Positions 10,712-21,294 of a stretch of DNA of 64,000 nucleotides are shown in pieces. This DNA comes from Dendrolimus kikuchii (lineage: Eukaryota; Arthropoda; Insecta; Lepidoptera; Lasiocampidae), in NCBI GenBank assembly GCA_019925095.2, contig CM034403.1, forward strand, positions 3,725,690 through 3,789,689. The letters are read 5' to 3'. Under the pieces are notes generated by a model that was given only the letters and a program-made list of their open reading frames with translations, was not told the DNA's origin and did no database searches. Both the position numbers and the translations under genes were made by a program. Numbering within the stretch: position 1 is the stretch's first letter; every line of letters starts with the position of its first letter.

Positions 10712-11605
10712 CTAATACTCTTTTCACGATAACTTAACGCGCAGGGTTGCCAAATTCCAAAATTTAACCACTTACTATTGTGGCGAGCGATGGTAAAACA
10801 ATCTAGTTGGTTTAAGGAATTTCAGAAAACTGTAGAAGATTCCAGAAGAAAAACACAAGAACAGATACATTTTAGAAAAGGATAGATGATGAACAAAATA
10901 ATAACGAAAAGACAGAGATAGATAGATGTTTAGAAAGGGACAGACATTAAATAAAAGAATAACGAAAAGAAGATCGAAATTATGGGTTCCAAAAGATTCT
11001 TCCAGATATCTAAGCAGCGTAAGGCGCGCCTACCAGGCAGTTCAGTTCAAGACAGCGAAGCGACAAGTGCGATACGAGAGAGTTGGAAGAAAAGTTAAGA
11101 TAGTGACGAGTTTCGTGGGCAGTTCAGTGATGGAGGAGTTTAGCGTAGTTTATGAGGAGATCCAGAAGCGAGCTACTCGCGGTAAATTCGGAGGTGAGCA
11201 CCGCAGTAACAGGAGGTGGTCTACGCAATATCGGCGACAGTATTGCGAGTGAGATATTTTATCGTCAGGAAAGTGAGTCGTTAGTTGTGCGTGTAAGAGC
11301 AACTCTGCGGAGAAGAATCACGTACGGCTGTGTAAGTTAATAAAAGCAATTTTAATTTTAATTTTCAAGAAGAGTTAAAAAACCGATGTTTCCTTCCAAT
11401 CCCAAGTACGTACTCCCGCTCGCACGTAACAATATCATCTTATAAAATAGGTTACAAAATAGAAATTATTACAAAACGTAAATTCTTAATTTTTGTTGGA
11501 ATTTTCTAGTAATTATCGCGTTTTTAGGTGTCTTTGGTGATTTAGGTGTTAATATTTTGATTGTCTATAAACCTGCGCGTTGAGTTAACGTTAACGGAGA
11601 ATAGT
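10712..11605. mobile_element. MITE family C, copy A, carrying a solo LTR
   Basis: Left part 10712-10778 and right part 11432-11605 together match the uninterrupted copy at 11900-12168: both have ACGCGCAGGGTTGCC-like ends and the internal run TCTTATAAAATAGGTTAC. The solo LTR at 10779-11431 sits between the two parts. Confidence 0.78.
10779..11431 (+). mobile_element. Solo LTR of an LTR retrotransposon (family 1)
   Basis: 653-bp unit beginning TGTGGCGAGC and ending CGCACGTAACA (TG...CA), inserted in MITE C. Alignment to the empty MITE copy at 11900-12168 shows CTAT before and ATAT after the unit, a 4-bp target duplication with one mismatch. A related copy at 40632-41338 has TATATAAA upstream of AGTACAGTTGAGGAC, like an LTR core promoter; here the matching site reads GATATCTAAGCAGCG. 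AATAAA lies near 11340. No internal retroelement genes are present, so it is the remnant of LTR-LTR recombination. Confidence 0.75.
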
Positions 11606-11899
11606 TTAAATGCATGAGTTATCTGTCTATGTTTAACGTCATTAACAATATCGTATCTAAAATAACGTATTAAACCACCGGCTATATTTGTTACACAGTC
11701 ATTAACATTACACCAGGTGTAGCAGGGGCATAACAAAACAAAATTAACCTACCATAACACCCTTATTTTAATACGTTTCGGCTTTATTAAATATGCATTC
11801 CAACTTTTTTTGTAATCGAAAAAGGTCAAAAGCCGGGTATCCAAAACTCGAAAGCGGCATAACGTATTCCAGATTTAAAAATAAATACGCTTTGGCGCT

Positions 11900-12168
11900 T
11901 ATATTCCCCGTTTACGATAAATTGACGCGTAGGGTTACCGAATCTAAAAATCTAAACTAACACCACTTAATATTATCTTATAAAATAGGTTACTAATTGA
12001 GATTATTACAAAACGTAGTGTTCGTAATATTTGTTGGAATTTTCTCGTCATCTTCGCATTTTTAGGTGTTATTGTTATTTTAGGTTTTTGGTGATTTAGT
12101 TGTTAATATTTTTAATTGTTTTGTAATCTGGTATCCCTGCGCGTCAAGCTATAGTGAACGGGGAATAA
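11900..12168. mobile_element. MITE family C, copy B (empty-site copy)
   Basis: Inverted-repeat ends TATTCCCCGTTTACGAT..TTGACGCG on the left and the matching GAACGGGGAATA on the right. It lacks the LTR found in copy A and thus shows the sequence before that insertion: ACTTAATATTATCTTATA. Confidence 0.8.
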
Positions 12169-12378
12169 CTGAAATTTTACTTTTAGAAGCGTTCGTTCAA
12201 GCAATCGTTTCAATACTTATAACAAATGCCCCTCGCTTATTATGACCATGATAACAAGCATGAAAATGGCGAAGGGTAGGCGCGAGTATACAAACGTAAC
12301 TTTTTGCTTACGTCAAATCTTTATTATGCTAATTTTATCAATAAAAGTTTCAAAGAACATTAATTTCTATATATAAAA

Positions 12379-12418
12379 TTAATTCAGCGAGATAATGTTG
12401 CCAGCCTCGCTGAATTAA
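12379..12418. repeat. Short perfect hairpin
   Basis: A 13-bp perfect inverted repeat, TTAATTCAGCGAG and its complement, separated by 14 nt. No run of T follows and no gene is adjacent, so a terminator or RNA function is not supported. Confidence 0.5.
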
Positions 12419-12730
12419 AGCATACAACTAACGACTACGATCTGGTCGGGCTAGACCAACTGGACCAAAGAATGGTTTGTTATTATTTAAACATGTATTT
12501 GATCAATAAAAATTATTATTATATAAATATAAATTATACTACCCATGCGCAGAAGGTTTGCCGATAGCCTTATGACGTCACGCGTCGATGGTTAGTAGGG
12601 TTGACAAAAAAGTTTACATAAATAGTTGTTGCAATACATTTTTTATTTTAATTTATAATTGTATATACTTTACATAAGTAGTCATCGTTTATATATATAT
12701 ATTTTTGTAGTGTGTATATTTGTTAGGATT

Positions 12731-12815
12731 TTTTTTATTGCCTGAAGCAGACAAACATACAGACGACCCACTTGATGGATAGCGGTTACCGGCGCCTATG
12801 GACGTTTGCACACCA
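12731..12815 (-). repeat. Repeat family A, 3' tail fragment
   Basis: Minus-strand copy of the last ~75 bp of repeat A (CGTCCATAGGCGCCGGTAAC..GGGTCGTCTG), with its A-tail represented by the T/A-rich run at 12730-12740. Strongly 5'-truncated. Confidence 0.62.
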
Positions 12816-13439
12816 GGGGTGTCTTTTTTAAATTATTTTTTTAAATTTAATTTTATAACGCCCTTCTTAAAACACCATATCATAGCGCAAAGGGAAAACC
12901 GCGGTGTACGCGGAATAAATATTTTAGAGTACCGTTGCGTAGTTGAGCGTGGGAGCTCAAGGAAATGGGGGTGCACATCCCGTCGAGCCAGCGATGCGTT
13001 TGTAATAGTGAGGCGTTGGCACCAGATCAAGCGATTCCTCGAAACACTCCTCGTTGTACAGGCAGGTAGGCATTTTTATTTTTATTGATATTTTTTTTCA
13101 TAAATGTTGTATTTAAGAATACCACATTAATAATACAATGTAATCTAAAAGACTAATAAGTAATTTTAATATAACCTAAATTGACTAAAAGTATTTTACT
13201 AAGAAAGTGTCCATTAGCACTTTTCTTATTGTCCCTATTAAGAGGAGGACACTTTGTTCATGTGTTTCTTTAATAAGTTAGTATAGTAGACTACACTTTA
13301 GTTTTGTCTATAGCACTAGTTGAAACGGTTTTGTCCTTTTGAGCCTTCTCATTATATCCGTGTTGTCGAGGAGCTGGATCGCCTCTACATTCACATGATG
13401 GTGAAGCCGATGCTTTTTGTTGGTATATAATATATATAA

Positions 13440-13600
13440 AATAGATACAAAATTCTATATTATTCACCACATACACATGATATAATAAATTATTTACAGT
13501 CATTTTATGTAAACACAGGAACAAAGGGCGGTCTTAACTCTTATCGCTTTAGAGCGACCTCTTTCAGACAGCCCGGTCTATAGACATATAAATTAGATAT
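13440..13600. repeat. Repeat family N, copy 1
   Basis: Shares CTTATCGCTTTAGAGCGA..TCTTTCAGA and the ATTATTCACCACATA..CAT run with 42745-42895; a shorter match to the TATCGCTTTAGAGCG part lies near 60940 and 61295. Probably the 3' end of a retroposon; class not determined. Confidence 0.5.
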
Positions 13601-13995
13601 TTATTAAACTGTGAGATAATATTCTCTTACAAGTTTTTTTTAATAACATCGAAAAAATATATTTTATTTTATAGAGTATTATTTATTATAAGGTTTTATT
13701 TTTAGAATATTTATGTTATAAAATAAATATTAATCATGTTTTTTTTTAAATAGCAACTTACATTCTAGTGAAAAAAAAAGTGAAAATTTGTATAAAGATT
13801 ATACTTTTGTGAAACATTCGTAATTTTATAATTGGGATTCGTACAATAGAGATTTGTCGCAAGTAAATTGTGTCATTTTATATCTTCAAATACATGAGCG
13901 AAATACCGAACTCCATTTTGGTAGGTCATTAATAAAAAATTGAATACTACTAAACACGCCATTGCCTTACAAAAAATGGAACTGCCCAAAATAAA

Positions 13996-14360
13996 GAGCC
14001 ATTTATAAATTACGTCACGTTAAGGGGGTCGACGAAGTGTAACATTGTTTGCCAAGGGTTGGGAGAGTTCCTAAATTTCGTGACGTCACATTTCAAAGTA
14101 AATATATTTAAGCTTTAAAATACGAAACTTGAACTGTTAATGAAAAACTTCAAAATATTTCCAACATCTTTATGAGCAGTGTTTAAATGAAACTAATTAC
14201 GGAACTGATGTTTTTATTTAATAATTTCTTGATGTAAAATTGCATGCATATGTGATGTCACACTAGGGAGGGAGGAATCTCACGAATGTGACCAGCTGTG
14301 ACAAGGACGGGGAGATGTCAATATTATGAAATTCGTGTGGCGTAATTTGTGGATGGCCCC
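13996..14360. mobile_element. MITE family B, copy 3, uninterrupted
   Basis: Complete ~365-bp copy with GCCATTTATAAATTACGTCAC on the left and GGCGTAATTTGTGGATGGC on the right. TGACGTCAC-like palindromes sit near both ends. This copy defines the length of the family. Confidence 0.78.
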
Positions 14361-14702
14361 TAACCTGGATATTAAGTTTCTAGAGGGCGTCTTCAAGTCT
14401 CCCTTCTCTTGCATATTAATATAAAAATGAGAGTTAGGCTAATAAAAGCAGACTGAAAAATAGCGTTATATGAAAACACAGCAGACGAAAGACTTTTAGC
14501 GCCCCCTGGAATGAATTATGGAATCAGTTTAGACTCTAGAGGATTTAAAATTACGATTGTTACTAGAAAATTGCATTCCTAGCATCCTCATTGTATGGTA
14601 ATAACAATATACTATCTATATTCATAGCGATTGGTAAATTTTTCAATAGTTTTAAGTAATTTAAAAATTAAATAGGAACAATATACTTTGGCCACTGTTT
14701 TG

Positions 14703-14813
14703 TCAACCGTACGCGACCTCTTCGACTATCGTTTCCCAGGAGTCGCTGGATTCAGTCTCCCAGGAACCATCGTCTTCGTCGTCCTGATCCTCCTCATCTT
14801 CGTAGTACACAAG
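14703..14813 (-). CDS. Orphan terminal coding exon with acidic, tryptophan-bearing C-terminus
   Basis: On the minus strand a strong acceptor (TGCTGTTTTTTTCTAG) is followed by 36 codons and TGA at 14705-14703. The exon starts in phase 0. It encodes VYYEDEEDQDDEDDGSWETE and then SSDSWETIVEE: a dense acidic run followed by two SWET motifs. The other two frames close early or give no sensible peptide. The nearest resemblance I can recall is the acidic DSWET stretch in the middle of the ubiquitin-conjugating enzyme UBE2O, but here the frame stops where UBE2O continues to its catalytic domain, and no such domain is visible at lower coordinates. The gene is therefore not named. Its upstream exons must lie at higher coordinates; I could not locate them. 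The nearest AATAAA on this strand is about 490 bp downstream, inside a MITE. Confidence 0.5.
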   Translation of the reverse strand, partial: LVYYEDEEDQDDEDDGSWETESSDSWETIVEEVAYG

Positions 14814-14854
14814 CTAGAAAAAAACAGCATGTGTCACACAAGATAACATAAAGA

Positions 14855-15006
14855 CCCATTCACTATCCTGCAGTGGGCGGAGCTTGCAGGACTCGAGAGG
14901 CATTACGCTCGGTGTTGCGAGACGCAATGCAGGCTGCAACAACATTGACAGTCCTGCATCACGCGGGGGACTGCTAGGCGGACTGCCATGGGGATAGTGA
15001 ATAGGC
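14855..15006. mobile_element. Small GC-rich MITE
   Basis: CCCATTCACTATCC on the left and GGGATAGTGAATAGG on the right form a ~13-bp inverted repeat around ~120 bp of GC-rich non-coding sequence. It lies just upstream of the orphan acidic exon, within the presumed intron. Confidence 0.6.
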
Positions 15007-15012
15007 TACTTC

Positions 15013-15305
15013 ACTATTGGTTAAAATTTGACATAAGCTCCATAGAAGTAATGTCAAAATTCAACTGATCATGAGTTTTTGGCGGGAACTGAAAGGAGAC
15101 GTTGTGCTGTGCAGTTTTATTTTCTAAAAATATGTAAAATCACTAAAATGAACAATAGTTGTAGGATATTCATAGTTTTTGAGTAGTAATTATGTGGTTT
15201 TGTGGGAAATGTGAACTGTATAGTCAAATGTGGCCTTTCGAGTTGTCACAAGAACTCCGTTGAATGGCGTCGGTTGTAGCCTACAATACAACTGCGCTAC
15301 TATAC
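15013..15305 (+). repeat. Dispersed repeat K, copy 1
   Basis: Shares GCGGGAACTGAAAGGAGA, AACAATAGTTGTAGGATATT and GTGAACTGTATAGTCAAATG with 57555-57800, and in inverted form with 34945-35200. A partial copy is cut by the right window edge (63960-64000). Non-coding; class unknown. Confidence 0.68.
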
Positions 15306-15423
15306 GAAGACTTAAACATCAGAATTGGCTGTATGGACTAAAGATTCTTTTGCCTGCCTTTGTGGCGAATACAACTACTACTACTCAACTGATCATGGTA
15401 AGGCAAGTAATGAATCCTACTTC

Positions 15424-15665
15424 CTACTAATATAATATTATAAACGTGAAAGTTTGTAAGAATGTATGTATGTTTTTTACTCATTCACGCAAAAACTACT
15501 GAATGTATTTTGATGAAACTTTACAATAATATAGCTTACACATCAGAATAACACATAGACTGTAATTTATAAAGATATTATAATTATAATTTATAAAGAT
15601 ATGAATTATCCAAAATATAACGATTTTCCATCACCACGCGAGTAAGACCTCGGGGCGCAGCTAGT
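15424..15665 (+). mobile_element. Helitron-like non-autonomous element (Lep1 type)
   Basis: Starts CTACTAATATAATATTATAAACGTGAAAGTT and contains CACGCAAAAACTACTGAATG, both characteristic of common lepidopteran non-autonomous Helitrons. It ends GGCGCAGCTAGT, matching the CTRRT 3' terminus of Helitrons. There are no inverted-repeat ends, as expected for the class. A minus-strand relative lies at 23154-23434. Confidence 0.66.
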
Positions 15666-15824
15666 AGTAAAATATAGGAACAGATCATGAATTTAGTTTT
15701 TAGCGGGAATTTGGAAAGCTGTTTTGCCGTGCAGTCAAAAAAATCGCACAAGTGCATATTGCCACGCACAATATAGGGTTCAAAACTTAAATTTGAAGTG
15801 CAAATATAATAACAATAATAATAA

Positions 15825-16458
15825 ACCCGCAGGGGGGGCTTTGTGGCGAAGCCTTACGTGAGTAGCGACACCTCGTACCTGACTCCGGGGGCCAAGGCAA
15901 GGCCCCCGCCTCCGTGCTTGCCTTAACCGGCCGGCATGGAGTGGAGATCGCTAGAGCTAAGACTCAAGCTCCAGGGGTGGAAGTGATAAATGGCATCACG
16001 TCAGAAGTAGCTTCGGTGAACCTGCAGCCCACCTCTCTACACCCCTTAGCCACTCACACCCATGTTGCCCCTGCCTTCTACGGCATTTTTTGGGGCCCAT
16101 GCAGGGAGTGGCGAGTCACCGTCTGCCCATTTTTCCATGTTCCCCGAACATTGCGACGGACAGACGCCATAGTCCGCATATTCCCAGACCCCTAGTACCA
16201 TTAGCAGTTCACCACAATAGTCCGGTACTTTTGGTCCTCATTTCCCACAATAGTCCTACACTGGCCGGGGCTTGTCCTTGGGTGCATTACTATATAGTGT
16301 AGACAGGGATAATCGCCGGTCAGTGTCACGCCACATTTACATTAAATTTGTCAAGGCACCTCTACGTGTTGGCCTTCCCATGGACCCACGCAAGCCCTCC
16401 AAATATCCGGGTCATTTTATGGCCCGTGGTCTTGAAAGACATACAATAATAATAACTT
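15825..16458 (+). mobile_element. Non-LTR retrotransposon 3' end J, copy 1
   Basis: The long GC-rich segment is shared with 16524-16876, including GGGATAATCGCCGGTCAGTG and ATGGCCCGTGGTCTTGAAAG, and ends in (ATA)n. The simple tail and the truncated second copy suggest the 3' untranslated end of a LINE. No intact reverse-transcriptase reading frame is present. Confidence 0.55.
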
Positions 16459-16523
16459 AACTTAAATTCTGTCATTTTATATCTTCAAATACATTTTGGT
16501 AGGTCAGATTTGGTAATTGGTAG

Positions 16524-16876
16524 GAGTGGCGAGTCACCGTGTGCCAATTTTTCCATGTTCCTTGAACATTGCGACGGGCAGACGCCATAGTCCCCATATT
16601 CCCAGGCCCCCAGTACCACTAGCAGTTCACCCCAATAGCCCGGTGCTTTTTGTCTTCATTTCCCACAATAGTCCTACACTGGCCGGGAATTGTCATTGGG
16701 TGCATTATTATATGGTGCAGACAGGGATAATTGCCGGTCAGTGTCACGCTACATTACATTAAATTTGTCAAGGGGCCTCTACATGTTGGCCTTCCCATGT
16801 CCCCACGCAAGCCCTCCAGATGCCCGGGCCATTTTTATGGCCCGTGGTCTTGAAAGACATACAAATATAATAATAA
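16524..16876 (+). mobile_element. Non-LTR retrotransposon 3' end J, copy 2
   Basis: Shorter, 5'-truncated copy of the element just upstream, starting AGTGGCGAGTCACCGTGTG and ending in (ATA)n. The two copies are in the same orientation, separated by ~65 bp. Confidence 0.55.
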
Positions 16877-16884
16877 TAATCGGC

Positions 16885-17110
16885 AGACAAACACACACAC
16901 ATTGTATATCCCCAAATTAAGCAAGATACGCTTGTGTTATTGGTAATATACAACGGACTACTCTGGGGCCGATCCCAGACACCCAGACCATAGTAAATAA
17001 CGAAGAAAATACGTTCCCGAAATTTCCTATACCAGGAATCGAACCCGGAGCCTCTGCGTTGCAGTGAGGTAGGCCGGCAAAGGCTTAGCCCGCTCAACCA
17101 CATAGGCCGT
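16885..17110 (-). mobile_element. tRNA-derived SINE
   Basis: Read on the minus strand it has an A-box-like TGTGGTTGAGCGGGCT (around 17090-17103) and a clear B box GGTTCGATTCCTGG (around 17033-17047), at the usual spacing for a tRNA-related head. The body continues to lower coordinates and matches the copy at 32390-32580. Extra bases in the head rule out a functional tRNA gene. Confidence 0.75.
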
Positions 17111-17114
17111 CATT

Positions 17115-17195
17115 GATTGTTTTGACATCTCTTGCGACAAGCTGTCTGACCGCAGAAATTAGTATTCCTTCCCCTTTCCTGTATGGATTGCTCTG
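17115..17195 (-). repeat. Repeat family A, 5' fragment
   Basis: Diverged minus-strand match to the first ~75 bp of repeat A (CATACAGGAAAGGGGAAGGA and TTGTCGCAAGAG). It abuts the SINE at 16885-17110. Confidence 0.45.
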
Positions 17196-17559
17196 AGGAA
17201 AGCATCGTCCCCCTGACTGTTACACCTGAATACCCCGGGCCTGAATTCCTATACACCACAGATACATTTACATTGTTTTTCCTTCGAAGATCATTTAGTG
17301 TCTTCTGACTAATAAGAAACAAAGAAGATCTAATCACTATGCTTAACATAAATATTAAAACCAATAATTAAAGGTTTTACATGTCCAAACAATCTTCTTA
17401 GACAAGATAGAAAATAAAACAACTTTGACCTAATTCATTTTAAACTTTGTTGTAAAATAGTTAAACATAATTTTCTGTGAAGCAGTCTGTTCTGTGACTT
17501 ACTTTGAAAAGGTAACATGTGCTCGCGGAACGTTAAATGAATTCATTTGAAAACTGGCG

Positions 17560-17945
17560 ATCTCTTTCATACCACGACTGTACATAGATGGCTTAGTTAG
17601 CTGCTAAGCGTCGGACTTTAGTACGTTAGTGAGCACGCCGCAAACCATCGATATAATTTTCAATTCCATGCGAATAAAAGGAAACAGAAGAAGAAGCAAC
17701 AAGAAGAAACTAAAAGCATTCGGTAGATTCTACAGCCATAAGTTTCTCTCAGTGCGATACCTGTAACTCGTGTATATCAGTGTGTTTATTATTAGTGCGA
17801 CTAGTGTTAATCTGTGAAATGTATACAATTAGTTCTATCAGTGTTACCAGGAATATTAGTGCTAACTTGTCTTGATCAATTTAAAGTTTTGTGTGTTGGA
17901 GTTCTAAATAAATGTTTTTTCTTTCTTTCTTTCTTTCTTTCTAAA
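17560..17945 (+). mobile_element. Retroposon with (CTTT)n tail
   Basis: Ends AATAAATG then TTTTTTCTTTCTTTCTTTCT at 17911-17942. Other short segments with the same AATAAA-plus-CTTT end are at 18850-19015 and 19280-19388. TGGCTTAGTTAG near 17590 resembles a polymerase III A box, but no B box was found, so SINE status is uncertain. Confidence 0.45.
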
Positions 17946-18317
17946 GTGCCATTTAGCGTTAAGTAGTGCTAATTATTGTAACGTATAGTGAATTACAGTC
18001 CATATTAAATTGAATGCCAGGAGATTAATTCAGTAGGCTCCCTGTACTCAATATATTGAATTAGGGATAAATCCTACATAAATAATGTAGCATACTTTAT
18101 ATTGGGTATGTAAGGAGGGTTGGATTAACAGCGGTGGGGCCAAGCCTAATCAGATCACAGTAAAGCGTGTGAAGTGTCAGGGATGATCCCATAACTGCAT
18201 TATTGCGTAACGACGCTGTCACGTGTAATGCCTCTGCTACATCTGGGATAATGTTAGTGATGTTATTATACTATTAACTGCATATATATTTGTATAAGAT
18301 TATGTTGTTATAATTCT

Positions 18318-18665
18318 TGTTACGAGTTACGAGACTGGACCTAAAATGACGTTGGAATTATTATAGAGTTTATTTGAACTATACAAACACGTATAACACA
18401 GGTACAAACATAACCGAACACAACAAATCCAAACGTAATACAGAAGGTCGTAATTCAATAAAACGCGCAAAGTCCGTCACTATTAGATTCTCAATTATAC
18501 ACACGTCACGCCTTGATCGTAGTTGTCGCTGAACTGCCCCCTCTCTCCATCAAGCCGTCGTTTTATACCTCACAAATACAAATGTGCCCGTATCGTAGTC
18601 GACGTAATCCGAAACACCTGGCTAATGATTCGGCCGCAAGAAACCATAAATGAGTACAATAGCGT
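18318..18665 (-). mobile_element. LTR-like repeat (family 2), copy 1
   Basis: Minus-strand unit shared with 55263-55560. Read on the minus strand it has GAGGTATAAAACGACGG (TATA box), a downstream GCAGTTCAGCGAC and, after GCGCGTTTTATTGAATT, an AATAAA signal before the end at CTCGTAACA. This promoter-plus-polyadenylation layout fits an LTR. The far boundary (around 18665) is uncertain and no internal retroelement genes are adjacent. Confidence 0.52.
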
Positions 18666-18849
18666 ACGTCTAGAAACGTATGCCAATAAATAAGGAAACA
18701 AAAGAAGACATCATAAAAGAATTACAAGTAGTTCAAGTGTCAACAGGTAAAAAAATGTGTTTTTACAGACATGTAGGTGGAATTTGTTTTTGTCGGGACC
18801 TAAGTTGTAACATTATGATATGTTATGGAGTAACGTCTGTGTGACGATA

Positions 18850-19015
18850 CCTTATGGGATCAGCGGAAGATCAGCGCTGGTTAACAGACTAGCATTATGC
18901 TGAAACTGATGCCCCTTTTAGGACAAGTTTTTGTTTTAAGTCTGTTTCTGTTAACACTTCGTTTTATATTAGTTTAATTATCCTAAATAAAATTATTTTC
19001 TTTCTTTCTTGTTGA
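18850..19015 (+). mobile_element. CTTT-tailed retroposon 3' end, copy 1
   Basis: GAAGATCAGCGCTGGTTAAC through CCTAAATAAAATTATTTTCTTTCTTTCTT. A minus-strand copy with the same end, including GACAAGTTTTTGTTTTAAG-like sequence, lies at 21400-21570; a short match to the GCGCTGATCTTCCGC part is near 33270. Confidence 0.55.
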
Positions 19016-19279
19016 TGGTTTAAGCAGATGTATCAATGGGTATAATGTATAATGATGAGACATTGTTATTAATGGATAATGAAGTTAAAAATAGAAAGAT
19101 AACCTATGTATTTATACATTAATATAGCTAATAATTCACGCTATAAACAAGACGCACTTCGCAACAGTCACTAACACTAACATTATACCAAATGGAGCAG
19201 AGTTATAAGAGGTACAAAGTGAATGAATATAGTTATTACACGTGTTCAATCACATTCATTTCATTTGGTCGGTATATTT

Positions 19280-19388
19280 TAAAAGTAATATGACAAATGT
19301 TTGTTCTTTTTGTGGACCTATTATGCATTTTTTTCAAATTTATGTAATGCATAGTTTTTAAGTCAATAAATTTCTTTCTTTCTTACTA
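19280..19388 (+). mobile_element. CTTT-tailed retroposon 3' end, second type
   Basis: Ends TTTAAGTCAATAAATTTCTTTCTTTCTTAC, a form of 3' end I associate with lepidopteran non-LTR elements. It is strongly 5'-truncated, with no coding sequence. Confidence 0.45.
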
Positions 19389-19439
19389 TAAAATGGTATT
19401 TTAAAGTCTGTGTTATATGTATCTAAATAAGGTTGAAAG

Positions 19440-20150
19440 TTATTGTAACATAGTATTTTCTTAAATTTTCGCGATTAGTATACTTAATAAAAGTAGGTTT
19501 TAACGGTTTTTAACCGACTTGAAAAAAAGGAGGAGGTTCTCAATTCGTCGGAATCTTTTTTTTTTGCTTTTTTTATATATGTTCACCGATTACTCCGAGA
19601 TTTATGATCCGATTTACGCGATTCTTTTTTTTTTCAACGCGGAATAGCTTTCATTTGGTCCCCTAAAAATTTCATATAGTTTGGCCCAGTAGTTTTCATT
19701 TTACGAACATTTTTTTGTTCCCGTTTCTTGTGACCTATATTTTTTAAGAAGCGCGACACCTTTCGTAGGTCTACCCATACATAGCTAGACACTAAAAAGT
19801 AACAAATAAAATAAAAAAAACTTCGTTTAAAAAAACAGACTTCAAAAACTAAAAAACTAAAAAGTATAAAATAACTTATTTCTAAAGCTATTATTATTAA
19901 TATATATTATCTAAAACATCTTGAAGTCGGTGCAAAGTAAAACATAAAAATTACTATATTTTTTTGAAAATTACTAAGCACAGACTTTAAGATGTTTTAG
20001 ATAACATATATTAATAATAATAATAGCTTTAGAAATAAGTTATTTTATAGTTTTTTAATTTTTGAAGTCAGTTTTTTTAAACGAAGTTTTATAAGTGATG
20101 TAATTTATTCGATTTTTATTATTTCAACGCTTCGGCCGCTTTTCAGCAGC
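19440..20150. mobile_element. Fold-back element, family F, with internal palindrome
   Basis: The left border matches other F copies (TTCGCGATTAGTATACTTAATAAAA..GGTTTTAACGG). The interior carries TTTTAACCGACTTGAAAAAA followed by a run (AAATTTCATATAGTTTGGCCC) common in insect repeats. A large inverted repeat occupies 19816-20090: CTTCGTTTAAAAAAACAGAC pairs with the reverse complement near 20065-20085, with arms of ~110 bp. Confidence 0.58.
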
Positions 20151-20557
20151 CTTGATCACAGAAGACAAATATGTCACATGATTTTTTTTATTTTCTATCT
20201 CTTTTCTTTCTAAAATTCTTACAAAAGGGTACTTACAATTTAATACAAAAGTTCTTTACTGCTACCGTTACAGGCTACTTATTTCTAGTTATATCGAAGG
20301 TATATTACCTCATTGTCATGCAACGAGTGTACCGTGTGGACCCTGATCTGGAACATCCAAGCCCTCCCAAGTATCGCCACTGTCCCGCTCAGCAGCAGGG
20401 GCATGCTGAACCTGCATTTCCACGCCAGGCCCATGAGGAATATGAAGAGGCTCTTGCGTGGTCCACCCATATTTACATACCTGATAAAGATTAAAAGGCA
20501 GTTTAATAAAGATATAATAATAAAAAAAACAATAACAGCCCATAAACGCCCAAATAC

Positions 20558-20786
20558 GCCAGGTGGTAGGGCATTTGCCCGACTGGATGGCCACCACCCC
20601 TGGTCTAAAGTATGTCGCCATAACAACCTTCAGTTGTGTTCCGGCATTAGTGACCAGGTTCCAGTCTCCCTTAAGAGAGCAGCAGCGCATTTGTAGCAAC
20701 TTTGCTGTTGCAAATGTCCATAGACGATGGTAACCGCTTTCCATCAAGTGGGCCGTCTGCCTATCTGCTGAACTCATGCAATAAAA
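20558..20786 (+). repeat. Repeat family A, 5'-truncated copy
   Basis: Starts GCCAGGTGGTAGGGCATTTG and ends CTGAACTCATGCAATAAAA. Truncation is at nearly the same base as in the copy at 7821, which could mark a preferred stop for reverse transcription or two variants of the repeat. Confidence 0.78.
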
Positions 20787-20994
20787 TTTTTAAAAAACCA
20801 TTTCTGGACACGGGTCTCCCATTAATAAGGAGACGCACAGGACGATAACATATTATATCGTATTCAGTACGCGTCATGCTTGTCTAAGGCTGATTAGCGA
20901 ATTTTCACATCGATTATCTCGATGTACTGATTACATCATCGCCTTCACCATCAGCATATAGTAATTTTAACAATATGCACATTAGGGACAGAAA

Positions 20995-21105
20995 ACTGCC
21001 TAAGTGGTGCATGCTTTCCGTCCAGGACTCGAACCCGCGCTTTTTGAGTTTGGGAGTGTGTGGGCTTTTAACTTCTTTAGCGCGAGTACGCTAACCATTA
21101 ATAGT
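20995..21105 (-). mobile_element. tRNA-like SINE head, second type
   Basis: Minus strand: A-box-like TAATGGTTAGCGTACTCGCG (around 21081-21100) and B box GGGTTCGAGTCCTGGA (around 21020-21035). The spacing is longer than in a tRNA gene and no cloverleaf closes, so this is a SINE relic rather than a tRNA. Confidence 0.5.
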
Positions 21106-21294
21106 CGATTCCTAATTCTTACCGACCATTCATTCGACGTAATATTGGTTAAAATTTGACACAGCTGCATACAACTAATGTCAAAGTTCAACCAATGCGA
21201 GGGCAAGTGAATGAATAGTAAGATATAGAAACCGGCCATCAGTTACCACGGTTTGTGTAAAGATCAATAAATCTGAGATCTGTTAATCGTTATA

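Noticed and set aside
14703..14813. Naming the acidic exon as UBE2O
   Set aside because: Only a short acidic DSWET stretch is alike, the frame stops there, and no catalytic UBC domain is seen downstream.
16885..17110. tRNA gene on the minus strand
   Set aside because: A- and B-box motifs are clear, but extra bases prevent a cloverleaf and a long tail shared with another copy follows. It is a SINE.
20995..21105. Second possible tRNA gene
   Set aside because: The distance between the two boxes is too long and the acceptor stem does not close.
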